Shown here one piece after another: positions 35,878 through 48,322 of a stretch of 63,656 nucleotides of DNA. The notes below the pieces were generated by a model that did no database searches, was not told the origin of the DNA, and worked only from the letters and a program-made list of their open reading frames with translations. A program made the position numbers and the translations under genes. This stretch comes from Methylobacterium sp. GXS13 (GTDB lineage Bacteria > Pseudomonadota > Alphaproteobacteria > Rhizobiales > Beijerinckiaceae). The stretch spans positions 1 to 63,656 of the forward strand of contig NZ_LKKO01000041.1 of assembly GCF_001455965.1 (NCBI RefSeq). Reading direction: 5' to 3'. How positions within the stretch are numbered: position 1 is the stretch's first letter; each line of letters starts with the position of its first letter.

Positions 35878-36645
35878 GTGTTCAGAACCAACCGGATGAT
35901 CGCGGCCGTGACGCTCGCCCTGTGGGCATCTGGCGTGGCGGCGCAGGCCCCGGCCCATGGGGGCGATGGCACATCCGGACAGACGCCGCCGCCGAGCCCG
36001 CCCGTGCAAAGCGCGCCCAACGCTCAGGTGACGCCGAATGCGCCCTCGGTGACGACGCCCCCGGTAACGGCACCCATGCCGGCGCCCATGCCGGCGCCAT
36101 CCACGACCGCGACGCCGGGCGCCCCGACGGTTGCGCAGCAGCAGGGGACCCCGGCTACCGTCCTCGACACCCAGGATTACGAGAGCCTGCTCGGTCGCAG
36201 CGTACGCAGCGCCGGCGGCGACGAGTTGGGCCGGGTGATCGACATCATCATCGACAAGGATGGGCATCCCCGGGCGGCGATCATCGATTTCGGCGGTTTC
36301 CTGGGCGTGGGCACCCGTAAGATTGCCGTGGACTGGCGGGCCCTGCGCTTCACCCCCGACGGCAACAAGGAGCGCAAGCTGTCCGTCGCGCTGAGCCGCA
36401 ACCAGGTCCGCGTGTCACCCGAATACAAAGCCGGCGAGCCGATCGTCGTGCTGGGCCCGGCCAGTCCCGCCGCCGCCACGCCCGAAGCCGACCAGGCGAC
36501 GACCGCGGCAACGCCGGCCGCCCCCCCTGCTGCGCCCGCACCCGCCGCCGCTCCGATGCCCCTCCCTACTGCAACGGGAGCTGCCAATCCGGTGCCGGCC
36601 ACCCCGCTCCCCGCCACCCCTCCGGAAAAGGCTCCGGATAAGTGA
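35878..36645 (+). CDS. Exported PRC-barrel domain protein
   Basis: The 255-residue product starts at GTG 35878 with GAGG upstream. A signal peptide (MIAAVTLALWASGVAAQ) is followed by a proline/threonine-rich linker to about residue 95. Then comes a PRC-barrel (LLGRSVRSAGGDELGRVIDI, AIIDFGGFLGVGTRKIAVDW) and a low-complexity Ala/Pro tail of some 60 residues. It is probably a periplasmic or surface-associated protein. The last codon overlaps the GTG start of the following MFS gene by four bases (GTGA), so the two are translationally coupled. Confidence 0.82.
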   Translation: MFRTNRMIAAVTLALWASGVAAQAPAHGGDGTSGQTPPPSPPVQSAPNAQVTPNAPSVTTPPVTAPMPAPMPAPSTTATPGAPTVAQQQGTPATVLDTQDYESLLGRSVRSAGGDELGRVIDIIIDKDGHPRAAIIDFGGFLGVGTRKIAVDWRALRFTPDGNKERKLSVALSRNQVRVSPEYKAGEPIVVLGPASPAAATPEADQATTAATPAAPPAAPAPAAAPMPLPTATGAANPVPATPLPATPPEKAPDK

Positions 36646-38012
36646 CGGTGGCCCGATCGAAGGCAAGACCCGCCGTTTCGCCCCGCGAGCGCGAGGTGTC
36701 CCGACAGGATCCGCGGTGGCGACCCGTCCCCCTGAAGGATCCGTCGGCCGAGGCCGCGCGCGAACCGGCTCGGGCCGCCGCGGAGGTCGCGCCTTTGGAC
36801 CGAACGGTATCGGCGGTGAGCCGCCACGGCCTCGACGCCTTCGCGTTCTTCGTGGCCAACCTGCAAACCGGGTTCGGACCGTTCCTGGCCGTCTACTTCT
36901 CGCAAGCGAAGTGGACGCAGTCCGATATTGGCTTCGCCCTGACCGTGGGGAGTCTCGTCGCCCTTCTGGGGCAGGTGCCGGGCGGTGGCTTCGTCGATGT
37001 GGTGCGCTCGAAGCGCTTTGCGGCCGCGGTTGCGGTGATCGGCATCTCGGGAAGCGCCTTCGCGCTGGCGGTTTGGCCGAGCTTCCCGGTGGTTCTACTC
37101 GCGATGGCCGTCCATTCGGGGGCGAGCTGCGTGCTGACCCCGGCGATTGCGGCGATCAGCATCGGGCTGGTTGGCCGCGCCCGGGCGGGCGAGCGCCTCG
37201 GCCGCAACGCGAGCTTCGCGGCAGTCGGCAACGCGCTCGGCGCCGCCGGCATGGGCGCCATCGGCTACTATCTGTCGAACGGGGCCGTGTTCTATCTCAC
37301 GGCGGCCCTGGTGGTGCCGACGATCATCGCGCTGACGCGGATCCGCGCCGAGGAAATCGATGGCAACGTGTTCAGGGAACCGGCCCCCGCGCAATTACCG
37401 CGTGCCTCCGGGAAAGACGGGATCCGGGCGTTGCTGACCAATCGCGGGCTCCTGTGCTTCTCGGCCTGCATGGTGCTGTTCTTCCTCGCCAACGCCGCCA
37501 TGCTGCCACTCGTGGGCAGCGTCCTGACTTTGCGGGCGAGCGAGACCGCCACCGCCCTGATCGCCGCCTGCATCATGGTCCCGCAGGCCGTGCTCGCGGT
37601 GAGCGCCCCCGCGGTCGGGCGGGCCGCAGAACGCTTCGGCCGCTACCCGGTGCTGCTCCTCGGCTTCGGTGCCCTGCCCGTGCGTGGCCTGATGCTCGCC
37701 TATACGACCAACCCTTATGGCCTCGTCGCCATCCAAGTGCTGGACGGGATCTCCGCTTCGGTGCTCGGCGTGATGGTTCCGCTCGTGGTCTCGGATCTCA
37801 CCCGGGGGACGGGGCGTTTCAACCTGGCGCTCGGGGCGGTCGGCACCGCGATGGGCGTGGGTGCCGCCCTTTCCACATCGCTCGCCGGGATCATGGCGGA
37901 TCGTCTGGGCAGCCACAGCGCTTTCCTGGGGCTCGCCCTTATGGGCTTCGCGGCCTTCATGCTGGTGGCGCTGATCATGCCTGAGACGCGCCAGCCCGCG
38001 GAGGATGCGTGA
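36642..38012 (+). CDS. MFS transporter
   Basis: A 456-residue major facilitator with a GTG start at 36642 overlapping the PRC-barrel gene. A hydrophilic N-terminal tail of about 55 residues is followed by 12 hydrophobic segments. The first block is GLDAFAFFVANLQTGFGPFLAVYF and the cytoplasmic loop after helix two is FVDVVRSKRFAA; a second loop GRAAERFGRYPVL follows helix eight. It resembles uncharacterised transporters of the MFS_1 group. Substrate unknown. Confidence 0.85.
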   Translation: MTVARSKARPAVSPREREVSRQDPRWRPVPLKDPSAEAAREPARAAAEVAPLDRTVSAVSRHGLDAFAFFVANLQTGFGPFLAVYFSQAKWTQSDIGFALTVGSLVALLGQVPGGGFVDVVRSKRFAAAVAVIGISGSAFALAVWPSFPVVLLAMAVHSGASCVLTPAIAAISIGLVGRARAGERLGRNASFAAVGNALGAAGMGAIGYYLSNGAVFYLTAALVVPTIIALTRIRAEEIDGNVFREPAPAQLPRASGKDGIRALLTNRGLLCFSACMVLFFLANAAMLPLVGSVLTLRASETATALIAACIMVPQAVLAVSAPAVGRAAERFGRYPVLLLGFGALPVRGLMLAYTTNPYGLVAIQVLDGISASVLGVMVPLVVSDLTRGTGRFNLALGAVGTAMGVGAALSTSLAGIMADRLGSHSAFLGLALMGFAAFMLVALIMPETRQPAEDA

Positions 38013-38044
38013 GCCGCGGCACCAGATTCGCTTGCGTGTATCCG

Positions 38045-38060
38045 CGCCGCTCAAGCGGCG
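38045..38060 (+). terminator. Possible terminator after MFS gene
   Basis: CGCCGC (38045-38050) pairs with GCGGCG (38055-38060) around the tetraloop TCAA, followed by TTCAGGTTTG. It is 32 bases after the MFS stop. The stem is strong but the T run is interrupted. Confidence 0.4.
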
Positions 38061-38203
38061 TTCAGGTTTGACAGATAAAAGCGCGCGGGAGGTGCGGGCC
38101 GGTGCAACATATGGCAACGCTGTCGCGTTGCCGCTGCGGGTCCGACTGCGCCCGCGTTGCACTCCGCCTCAGCCCGCACCAGCCAGTGCCGCGTGAATAC
38201 GGA

Positions 38204-39985
<1,782 letters not shown>

Positions 39986-40009
39986 GCGAGGCGCCCGGGT
40001 AAGCCGGCC

Positions 40010-40939
40010 GTGCCCGACCTCGACAGCGTCGTCCGGGAGATCTCGGAGGAGATGGCGCAACGCTCCGATCGGGGGGCGGTGGCCAACTACATCCCCGAAC
40101 TCGCCCACGTGGACCCGAACCAGTTCGGCATCGCGGTGATCGACGCCGAAGGCCAGGTTACGACCGGCGGCGGCAGCGACACGCCGTTCTCGATCCAGAG
40201 CGTGTCGAAGGTGTTCACGCTCACCCTGGCGCTCGGCATGGTCGGCGACCGACTGTGGAAGCGGGTCGGGCGGGAGCCATCGGGCAACCCGTTCAATTCC
40301 ATCGTGCAGCTGGAGCGCGAGCGCGGGGTGCCGCGCAACCCGTTCATCAATGCCGGGGCCATCGCGGTGACCGACGTGATCCTCTCCGGCCACGAGCCCC
40401 GGGAGGCGCTGGGCGAGATCCTGCGGTTCATGCAGTTCCTGGCCCAGGATCCGACCATCACCATCGACGAGCGGGTGGCGGCCTCGGAGAAGCGCACGGG
40501 CTTCCGCAACACCGCGCTCGCCAACTACATGAAGTCCTTCGGCGTTATCGAGAACCCGGTGGACTACACGCTCGGCGTCTACTTCCACCACTGCGCCATC
40601 GCGATGACCTGCCGGCAGCTGGCCATGGCGGGCCGGTTCCTGGCCCATAACGGCCGCAACCCGTCGACCGGTCACAACGTCGTATCGGCCGAGCGGGCGC
40701 GCCGCATCAACGCCATCATGCTGACCTGCGGCCACTACGACGGCTCGGGCGAGTTCGCCTACCGGGTCGGCCTGCCGGGCAAGAGCGGCGTCGGCGGCAG
40801 CATCCTCGCGGTGGCGCCGGGCAAGGCTTCGATCGCGGTCTGGTCGCCGGGCCTCGACGCCGCAGGCAATTCCCATCTCGGCCGCGTCGCATTGGAGCGC
40901 CTGACCCAGCGCATGGGCTGGTCGGTGTTCGGGGCCTGA
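40010..40939 (+). CDS. glsA: Glutaminase
   Basis: Serine-dependent glutaminase (beta-lactamase-like fold) hydrolysing glutamine to glutamate and ammonia. The 309-residue length is normal. The catalytic S64-x-x-K67 lies in [10 protein letters not shown]; other family blocks are [40 protein letters not shown] and the C-terminal GKSGVGGSI. The start is GTG at 40010. It follows the ABC exporter by 24 bases on the same strand. Confidence 0.95.
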   Translation: MPDLDSVVREISEEMAQRSDRGAVANYIPELAHVDPNQFGIAVIDAEGQVTTGGGSDTPFSIQSVSKVFTLTLALGMVGDRLWKRVGREPSGNPFNSIVQLERERGVPRNPFINAGAIAVTDVILSGHEPREALGEILRFMQFLAQDPTITIDERVAASEKRTGFRNTALANYMKSFGVIENPVDYTLGVYFHHCAIAMTCRQLAMAGRFLAHNGRNPSTGHNVVSAERARRINAIMLTCGHYDGSGEFAYRVGLPGKSGVGGSILAVAPGKASIAVWSPGLDAAGNSHLGRVALERLTQRMGWSVFGA

Positions 40940-40952
40940 GGAGCGCCCTGGC

Positions 40953-41273
40953 TCAGCGCGCCACCGTCACCGCGAGATCCACGCCCACGGCCTTCTGGAC
41001 GCTGCGCAGGATCGCGAACAGGTTGCTGGCGGTCGGGTTGCCAGACGGGCCGAGCATGCGCATCAGGCTCTTCGAGGTCGAACCCGTCTCCTGCGCCAAG
41101 CGCTCGAACCCGACGGTGGCATTGACGCAGTCACGCAGAAGCGCCTTCCCCGTTTCCACCTCCCCCGCCAGGAAAAGTTCGACCGCCTCCGTCAGGAGTG
41201 CGGCACGGAAGGCAGGATCGCGCTCGGCTCGGGCTTTCACCGTCTCCTTGAAGCTGCGCGTCAGGGCCATCAT
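40953..41273 (-). CDS. HigA-type antitoxin (XRE-like)
   Basis: A 106-residue protein, ATG at 41273. It has the form of addiction-module antidotes in the HigA/XRE group: RSFKETVKARAERDPAFRAA, then ETGKALLRDCVNATVGFERLA and a helix-turn-helix-like TGSTSKSLMRMLGPSGNPT. It would neutralise the toxin and repress the operon. The start overlaps the toxin stop by ATGA. Here the toxin gene comes first, as in hig modules. Confidence 0.85.
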   Translation of the reverse strand: MMALTRSFKETVKARAERDPAFRAALLTEAVELFLAGEVETGKALLRDCVNATVGFERLAQETGSTSKSLMRMLGPSGNPTASNLFAILRSVQKAVGVDLAVTVAR

Positions 41274-41593
41274 CCCTCCTTCTTGAGCCGTTTGTATGCA
41301 GCCCAATGTGCACGGGCGTCACCGATATCGTCCTGCTGCCGATGCCTGGTTCCACCGCAGAGCAGGAGGATCAGGGTGTCTCCGTCCCGTCCGAAGTAGA
41401 GGCGGTATCCCGGTCCCCAGACGATTCTGCACTCCTCGACCCCACCGCCCACCGATTTGGTGTTGGACAGATTTCCCTGTTCCATCCGCATGAGAGCGAC
41501 CGTCACCTTGGCAGCAGCCTGAGCGTCCAGAGCGTCGAACCATTCGGCGAAGGGGCTCCGCCCACGCTCATCGATGAATTCCCGGATCCTCAT
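41270..41593 (-). CDS. HigB/RelE-type toxin
   Basis: A 107-residue toxin-like protein of the phage-derived Gp49/HigB group of the RelE superfamily, which cleave mRNA at the ribosome. Visible family traits: FAEWFDALDAQAAAKVTVALMRME, GGVEECRIVWGPGYRLYFGRDGD, LILLLCGGTRHRQQDD. The ATG at 41593 matches the family N-terminus; a longer frame to 41845 is unlikely. A candidate operator lies just before the start. Confidence 0.88.
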   Translation of the reverse strand: MRIREFIDERGRSPFAEWFDALDAQAAAKVTVALMRMEQGNLSNTKSVGGGVEECRIVWGPGYRLYFGRDGDTLILLLCGGTRHRQQDDIGDARAHWAAYKRLKKEG

Positions 41594-41598
41594 CCCAA

Positions 41599-41618
41599 TG
41601 GTACCATATAAGGAACCA
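41599..41618. promoter_or_regulatory. Candidate operator of the toxin-antitoxin pair
   Basis: TGGTACC (41599-41605) and GGAACCA (41612-41618) form an inverted repeat with one mismatched pair around ATATAA. On the minus strand the centre reads TTATAT, which could be the -10 element of the toxin promoter, so a bound HigA-type repressor would block it. The position is five bases upstream of the toxin ATG, implying a very short leader. Confidence 0.55.
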
Positions 41619-41753
41619 TCTTCGCCAGCGGATCCTGGCCCGACTCGCGGGCGGTTACGACGAAAGCGCACCAACGAACCCTTGCAGGCGTGACAGTTCC
41701 AAGGCAGTGGCGAGCGCATAAGTGACAAGGCTGGGTACTGGAGGCGCGGGCGG

Positions 41754-43163
41754 ATGGCGACGACACGGATCGCGCAGCCTGACGGACCCGCCCTGGAGCG
41801 CGGCGCCATCCTGGCCCGCCTCGACCGGCTGCCGCCAACGCGCACGGTCTGGCGCTTCGTGGCTCTGCTCGGCCTCGGCTTCTTCTTCGAACTCTACGAC
41901 CTGCTGTTCACCGGGTACGTCGCCCCCGGCCTCGTGAAGGCCGGGATCCTCACGCCGACGACCCCCGGGCTGTTCGGGGCCAGCGGCGTGGCGAGCTTCG
42001 TGGCGGCCCTGTTCACCGGGCTGTTCATCGGCACCCTGGTCTGCGGCTGGCTCGCCGACCGGTTCGGCCGCCGGGCGATCTTCACGTGGTCGCTCCTGTC
42101 CTACACGGCCGCCAACGTCGTGATGGCCTGCCAGACCGAGGCGTTCGGGCTGAACCTCTGGCGGCTGATCGCCGGGATCGGTCTCGGCCTCGAGATGGTG
42201 ACCATCGGCAGCTACCTCTCGGAATTGGTGCCGAAGGCAATCCGCGGCCGCGCCTTCGCCCTGTGCCAGGGCATCGGCTTTACCGCCGTGCCGGTGGTGG
42301 CCTTCCTGTCCTACCTGCTGATCCCGACGGCGCCGCTGGGGATCGACGGCTGGCGCTGGGTGGTGCTGATCGGCGCCGTTGCGGCGATCGGGGTCTGGTG
42401 GCTGCGCGCCGGCCTGCCGGAGAGTCCGCGCTGGCTGGTCGAGCGCGGGCGGCTCGCGGAGGCCGACGCGGTTCTGCAGCGCCTCGAGGGCCAAGTCGCC
42501 GCCGAGTACGGCCGCCCCCTGCCGACGCCAGCCGCTCCGGAGTCCGTGCAGCGGCGCGGCGCGTTCGGCGATCTCTGGGTGCCGCCCTATCGGCGCCGGG
42601 CGCTGATGATGGCGGGCTTCAACGTGTTCCAGACGGTGGGCTTCTACGGCTTCGCCAACTGGGTGCCGACCCTGCTGGTGGCCCAGGGCATCACCATCAC
42701 GTCGAGCCTCGCCTACACGGCGCTGATCGCGCTGGCAGCCCCAGTGGGACCGCTGATCGGGCTCGCCATCGCCGACCGGTTCGAGCGCAAGCATGTCATC
42801 GTCGCCGCCGCGCTGGTCTACATCGCCTGCGGGCTGGCCTTCGCGCAGACCCGGGACGTGTCGGTGATCGTCGCGCTCGGGATCGGCCTGACGCTCGCCT
42901 CCAACGTGATGTCCTACAGCTTCCACGCCTATCAGGCCGAGCTGTTCCCCACCGGAATCCGGGCCCGCGCGGTCGGCTTCGTGTATTCGTGGAGCCGCTT
43001 CTCGGCGATCTTCACGGGGTTCGTCATCGCCTTCGTGCTGCGCGAGGCCGGCACCCAAGGGGTGTTCCTGTTCATCTCCGCGGCGATGCTGGCGGCCGGG
43101 TCGCTGGTCGGGCTTCTCGGACCGCGTACCCGCGACGTGGCTCTGGAGAAGATCGCGGGGTAA
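41754..43163 (+). CDS. MFS transporter, sugar/aromatic-acid symporter type
   Basis: A 469-residue 12-helix transporter. It shows [17 protein letters not shown] in helix one, motif [14 protein letters not shown] (about 100-112), the half-way signature [12 protein letters not shown] (about 222-233), and a second motif [11 protein letters not shown]. These features fit the AAHS/sugar-porter/SV2 branch of proton symporters. It takes up an organic acid or sugar; the substrate is unknown and no catabolic genes adjoin it. Confidence 0.88.
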   Translation: MATTRIAQPDGPALERGAILARLDRLPPTRTVWRFVALLGLGFFFELYDLLFTGYVAPGLVKAGILTPTTPGLFGASGVASFVAALFTGLFIGTLVCGWLADRFGRRAIFTWSLLSYTAANVVMACQTEAFGLNLWRLIAGIGLGLEMVTIGSYLSELVPKAIRGRAFALCQGIGFTAVPVVAFLSYLLIPTAPLGIDGWRWVVLIGAVAAIGVWWLRAGLPESPRWLVERGRLAEADAVLQRLEGQVAAEYGRPLPTPAAPESVQRRGAFGDLWVPPYRRRALMMAGFNVFQTVGFYGFANWVPTLLVAQGITITSSLAYTALIALAAPVGPLIGLAIADRFERKHVIVAAALVYIACGLAFAQTRDVSVIVALGIGLTLASNVMSYSFHAYQAELFPTGIRARAVGFVYSWSRFSAIFTGFVIAFVLREAGTQGVFLFISAAMLAAGSLVGLLGPRTRDVALEKIAG

Positions 43164-43188
43164 GACACGCTCCGCGCGCGGTCGAATC

Positions 43189-43308
43189 GTGTTAGCCTCC
43201 GCTCATGGTCACACCGAGCGCACCCTCGACCTGACCCCGCCCGGAATGAGCCTGTCCGTGGCCGAGCTGTTCGCCGATCTCCCGCCCCCCGCAGAGCCCG
43301 CGGCTTGA
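43189..43308 (+). CDS. Possible short ORF or gene remnant
   Basis: A 39-residue frame beginning GTG TTA GCC and ending MSLSVAELFADLPPPAEPAA. No clear ribosome-binding site precedes it. The C-terminal stretch looks like real coding sequence rather than GC-rich noise, so it may be a small protein or the tail of a lost gene. It lies between the MFS and PfkB kinase genes in their orientation. Confidence 0.25.
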   Translation: MLASAHGHTERTLDLTPPGMSLSVAELFADLPPPAEPAA

Positions 43309-43360
43309 TCCGATCCGAGGTGGATGTCACAGCGGCGCAAACGCGAATCAGGACGCCCGG

Positions 43361-44374
43361 ATGACCACACCCCTCGATCTCCTCGTGCTCGGCAACGCCA
43401 TCGTCGACGTGATCGCCCGCACGGACGACGCTTTCCTCGCCGCCCAGGGCGTCACCAAGGGCGCGATGCAGCTGATCGACGAGGAGCGGGCGGAGACGCT
43501 GTTCGCCGCGATGGGCCCGGCCACGATCGTCTCGGGCGGCTCGGGGGCCAACACCGCGGTGGGCGCGGCCCTGCTCGGCGCCCAGACCGGCTTCATCGGC
43601 AAGGTCCGGAACGACGAACTGGGCGGCCTGTTCGGCCACGACCTCAAGGCCACGGGCGTCGGCTTCACGGTGCCGCCGGCGAGCGAGGGGCCGGCCACGG
43701 CCCGCTGCTTCGTGCTGGTGACCCCGGACGGCGAGCGCACGATGAGCACCTATCTCGGCGCCTGCCAGGGGCTGAAGCCCGAGGACGTGGACCGGGCGCT
43801 CGTCACCTCGGCCCGGGTGGTCTACCTCGAAGGCTACCTGTGGGACCCGCCCGCCGCCAAGGACGCGTTCCGCAAGGCGGTCCAGATCGCCCATCAGGCC
43901 GGCAACGCGGTGGCGCTGACCCTGTCGGACGCGTTCTGCGTCGGCCGCTACCGGGACGAATTCCTGGGGCTGGTGCGCGACGGCAGCATCGATATCCTGT
44001 TCGCTAATATCGGCGAGCTCCAGAGCCTCTACCAGACCGACGATCCCGAGGCTGCCGTGGCCGCCCTGCGCGACGAGCGCAACGCCCGCGGCCGGCACCT
44101 GCTCGGCCTGGTGACCCGCTCGTCGGAGGGCGCCCTGGTGGTGCAGGGCGGCGAGGTCCGGTCCGTCGAGGCGAGCCCGGTGCGCGAGGTGCTGGACACG
44201 ACCGGGGCCGGCGACCTGTTCGCCGCCGGGTTCCTCGCCGGCCATGCCCGCGGCCTCGACAACGTCGCCAGCGCCCGCCTGGGTACCCTCGCGGCCGCCG
44301 AGGTGATCCGGCATATCGGCGCACGCCCCCAAGCCGACCTCATCGGCCTGGCCAAGGAGCGCGGCCTGCTCTGA
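43361..44374 (+). CDS. PfkB-family kinase, adenosine kinase-like
   Basis: A 337-residue sugar/nucleoside kinase. The N-terminal LLVLGNAIVDVIARTDD, the GGSGANTAVGAALLGA glycine block and the C-terminal anion hole and base DTTGAGDLFAAGFLAG are all PfkB signatures; the aspartate of GAGD is the catalytic base. Bacterial proteins with this N-terminus are usually annotated adenosine kinase, which fits, but ribokinase-like substrates are possible. Confidence 0.88.
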   Translation: MTTPLDLLVLGNAIVDVIARTDDAFLAAQGVTKGAMQLIDEERAETLFAAMGPATIVSGGSGANTAVGAALLGAQTGFIGKVRNDELGGLFGHDLKATGVGFTVPPASEGPATARCFVLVTPDGERTMSTYLGACQGLKPEDVDRALVTSARVVYLEGYLWDPPAAKDAFRKAVQIAHQAGNAVALTLSDAFCVGRYRDEFLGLVRDGSIDILFANIGELQSLYQTDDPEAAVAALRDERNARGRHLLGLVTRSSEGALVVQGGEVRSVEASPVREVLDTTGAGDLFAAGFLAGHARGLDNVASARLGTLAAAEVIRHIGARPQADLIGLAKERGLL

Positions 44375-44449
44375 CGCGCCGCGCGAAGCCGCTCAGCCCC
44401 TCTACCCGGTTGGCAGTCGCAGAAGCATTCTCAACGGCGGCCTGCCGGA

Positions 44450-45421
44450 TCACGGCTGAAGAAGCACCTTACCCACCGCCGCCCTGCGGGTCAGCAGGCC
44501 GAACGCCTCCGGGAAATCGGCGAGCGAATAGGTGCCGTGGACCTGCGCGGTGAGCTTGCCCTCGGCGACCCAGGCCAGCAGCCGGCGCTGGTCGGCCCGG
44601 TGCGTCTCCGGCTCGCGCTCCAGAAAGGCGCCCCAGTGGACGCCCTGCACATCCAGCTCCTTCAGGAGCATCAGGTTGAGCGGCAAGCGCGGGATGCCGC
44701 CGGCCGCGAAGCCGATGACGAGGTAGCGGCCGCGCCAGGCCAGGGCCCGCAGGGCCGGCTCGGCGTAGTCGCCGCCGACCGCATCGTAGACCACGTTGGT
44801 GCTGCCGCCGCTGATCCGGCGCAACTCGTCCTTCAGGGTCGTGGGGTCGTAGACCAGGGTGGCTTCGGCGCCGTGGGCGCGAGCGACCGCGAGTTTCTCC
44901 TCCGAGGAGGCGCAGGCGATCACCCGGGCCCCCATCAGCCGGCCGAGTTCCACCGCGGCGAGGCCGACGCCCCCGGAGGCGCCCAGCACCGCAAGCCACT
45001 CGCCCGGCTGGATACGCGCCCGGTTGGCCAGCGCGTGCAGCGAGGTGCCGTACGTGATGGTGAGCCCCGCGGCCTGCGCGTCCGGCACCGCCTTCGGCAC
45101 CGCCGTGAGCTTGCCGGCATCGACGGCGATCAGCTCGGCGCAGCAGCCGTGGCCGGCATGGACGATCACGCGGTCGCCCACGGCGACGCCCGAGGCCCCC
45201 TCCCCCAGCGCCTCGACCACGCCGATGCCCTCACCCCCCGGCGAGAACGGCAGCGGCGGCTTCACCTGGTAGCTGCCGGCTACGATCAGCGTGTCGAAGA
45301 AGTTCAGGGCGGCGAGCCGGATCCGCACCACGGCTTGCCCCGGGCCCGGCACCGGATCGGGGATTTCCACGATCTCCAGGTGCTCCGGCCCGTCGAGCCT
45401 CGTGCACAGCAGCGCCCGCAT
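44450..45421 (-). CDS. Quinone oxidoreductase (zinc-independent MDR)
   Basis: A 323-residue NADPH:quinone-reductase-like member of the medium-chain dehydrogenase superfamily. The GroES-like N-terminus lacks the zinc-binding cysteines (AALNFFDTLIVAGSY in their place). The NADPH fold shows LGASGGVGLAAVELGRLMGA and IACASSEEKL. C-terminal LNLMLLKELDVQGVHWG is typical of the QOR group. It probably reduces enones or quinones. Confidence 0.9.
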   Translation of the reverse strand: MRALLCTRLDGPEHLEIVEIPDPVPGPGQAVVRIRLAALNFFDTLIVAGSYQVKPPLPFSPGGEGIGVVEALGEGASGVAVGDRVIVHAGHGCCAELIAVDAGKLTAVPKAVPDAQAAGLTITYGTSLHALANRARIQPGEWLAVLGASGGVGLAAVELGRLMGARVIACASSEEKLAVARAHGAEATLVYDPTTLKDELRRISGGSTNVVYDAVGGDYAEPALRALAWRGRYLVIGFAAGGIPRLPLNLMLLKELDVQGVHWGAFLEREPETHRADQRRLLAWVAEGKLTAQVHGTYSLADFPEAFGLLTRRAAVGKVLLQP

Positions 45422-45476
45422 CCTGTCCTCCCGGTTGGTGTCTTTCGCTCTGTTCAGGCCCGGACCGGCCGCGCGG

Positions 45477-47564
<2,088 letters not shown>

Positions 47565-47659
47565 GGGGTGATGGTGATCTGCATCATGGGTGATGCCGCG
47601 TATGACCGTCTTCGACCGTACTTCCAAGGCTGCTAGGCGTAAATTGAAGATTGACGGAC

Positions 47660-48322
47660 ATGATCCACGCTCAGCACTTCCATCTGACCGAAGACAATGA
47701 CGCGGCCCACGCGGCTGCGGACCAATTATTCGCGGTGGTCCGGCGCGCACTCATGCCGATCCTGCCGCCCGCGGCGGAAATCCTGCACGTCGGCGCCACG
47801 GCCATACCGGGCTGCTTGACCAAGGGGGATCTCGATATCGTCGTGCGGGTCGAGGGCGCGGATTTCGCTGCGGCTGAACGTTGCCTCGCGGCACGCTTCA
47901 CACGCAACGAGGGGTCAGTCCGCACCGATAGCTTCGCGGCGTTCGAGGATGCCGGCCGGACGCCGCATCTCGGGATCCAGCTGACCGTCAAAGACGGCCC
48001 CATCGATGTTTTCCACCGTTTCGCTGCGAACCTGCGCGCCGATCCCGAACTGGTGGACCGCTACAATACCCTGAAGCGCGCTCACCACGATCACCCGATG
48101 ACGCTCTATCGCGCCGCCAAGGACGCCTTCATCAGCGATGTCCTGCGATCCCGGGCGTCACCGCCATCGCCGTCGCAGGACGGCAGTCAGACGGCCGGGC
48201 GTAGGCCAACGGACGCCGTCAGTGCGCCTCCTGCCAATTCCCCGCCGCGTTGGCCTCCACCACCAGCGGCACCCGGAGCGTCAGAGCCGGCGCCGGCGCC
48301 TCCTCCATCACGCCGCGGATGA
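47660..48322 (+). CDS. GrpB (UPF0157) family nucleotidyltransferase-like protein
   Basis: The first 170 residues match the GrpB/UPF0157 family of the nucleotidyltransferase fold: LHVGATAIPGCLTKGDLDIVVRVE supplies the aspartates, then LGIQLTVKDGPIDVFHRF and the C-terminal YNTLKRAHHDHPMTLYRAAKDAFI. Function unknown. The frame then continues for about 50 serine/proline-rich residues, the last 104 bases antisense to the 3' end of polA; this tail is probably a lost stop codon, not a domain. An in-frame TTG at 47651 is an alternative start. Confidence 0.8.
   Translation: MIHAQHFHLTEDNDAAHAAADQLFAVVRRALMPILPPAAEILHVGATAIPGCLTKGDLDIVVRVEGADFAAAERCLAARFTRNEGSVRTDSFAAFEDAGRTPHLGIQLTVKDGPIDVFHRFAANLRADPELVDRYNTLKRAHHDHPMTLYRAAKDAFISDVLRSRASPPSPSQDGSQTAGRRPTDAVSAPPANSPPRWPPPPAAPGASEPAPAPPPSRRG

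Noticed and set aside
38102..38203. N-terminal extension of the ABC exporter
   Set aside because: Cys/Arg-rich sequence unlike any ABC exporter N-terminus, with no ribosome-binding site at its start.
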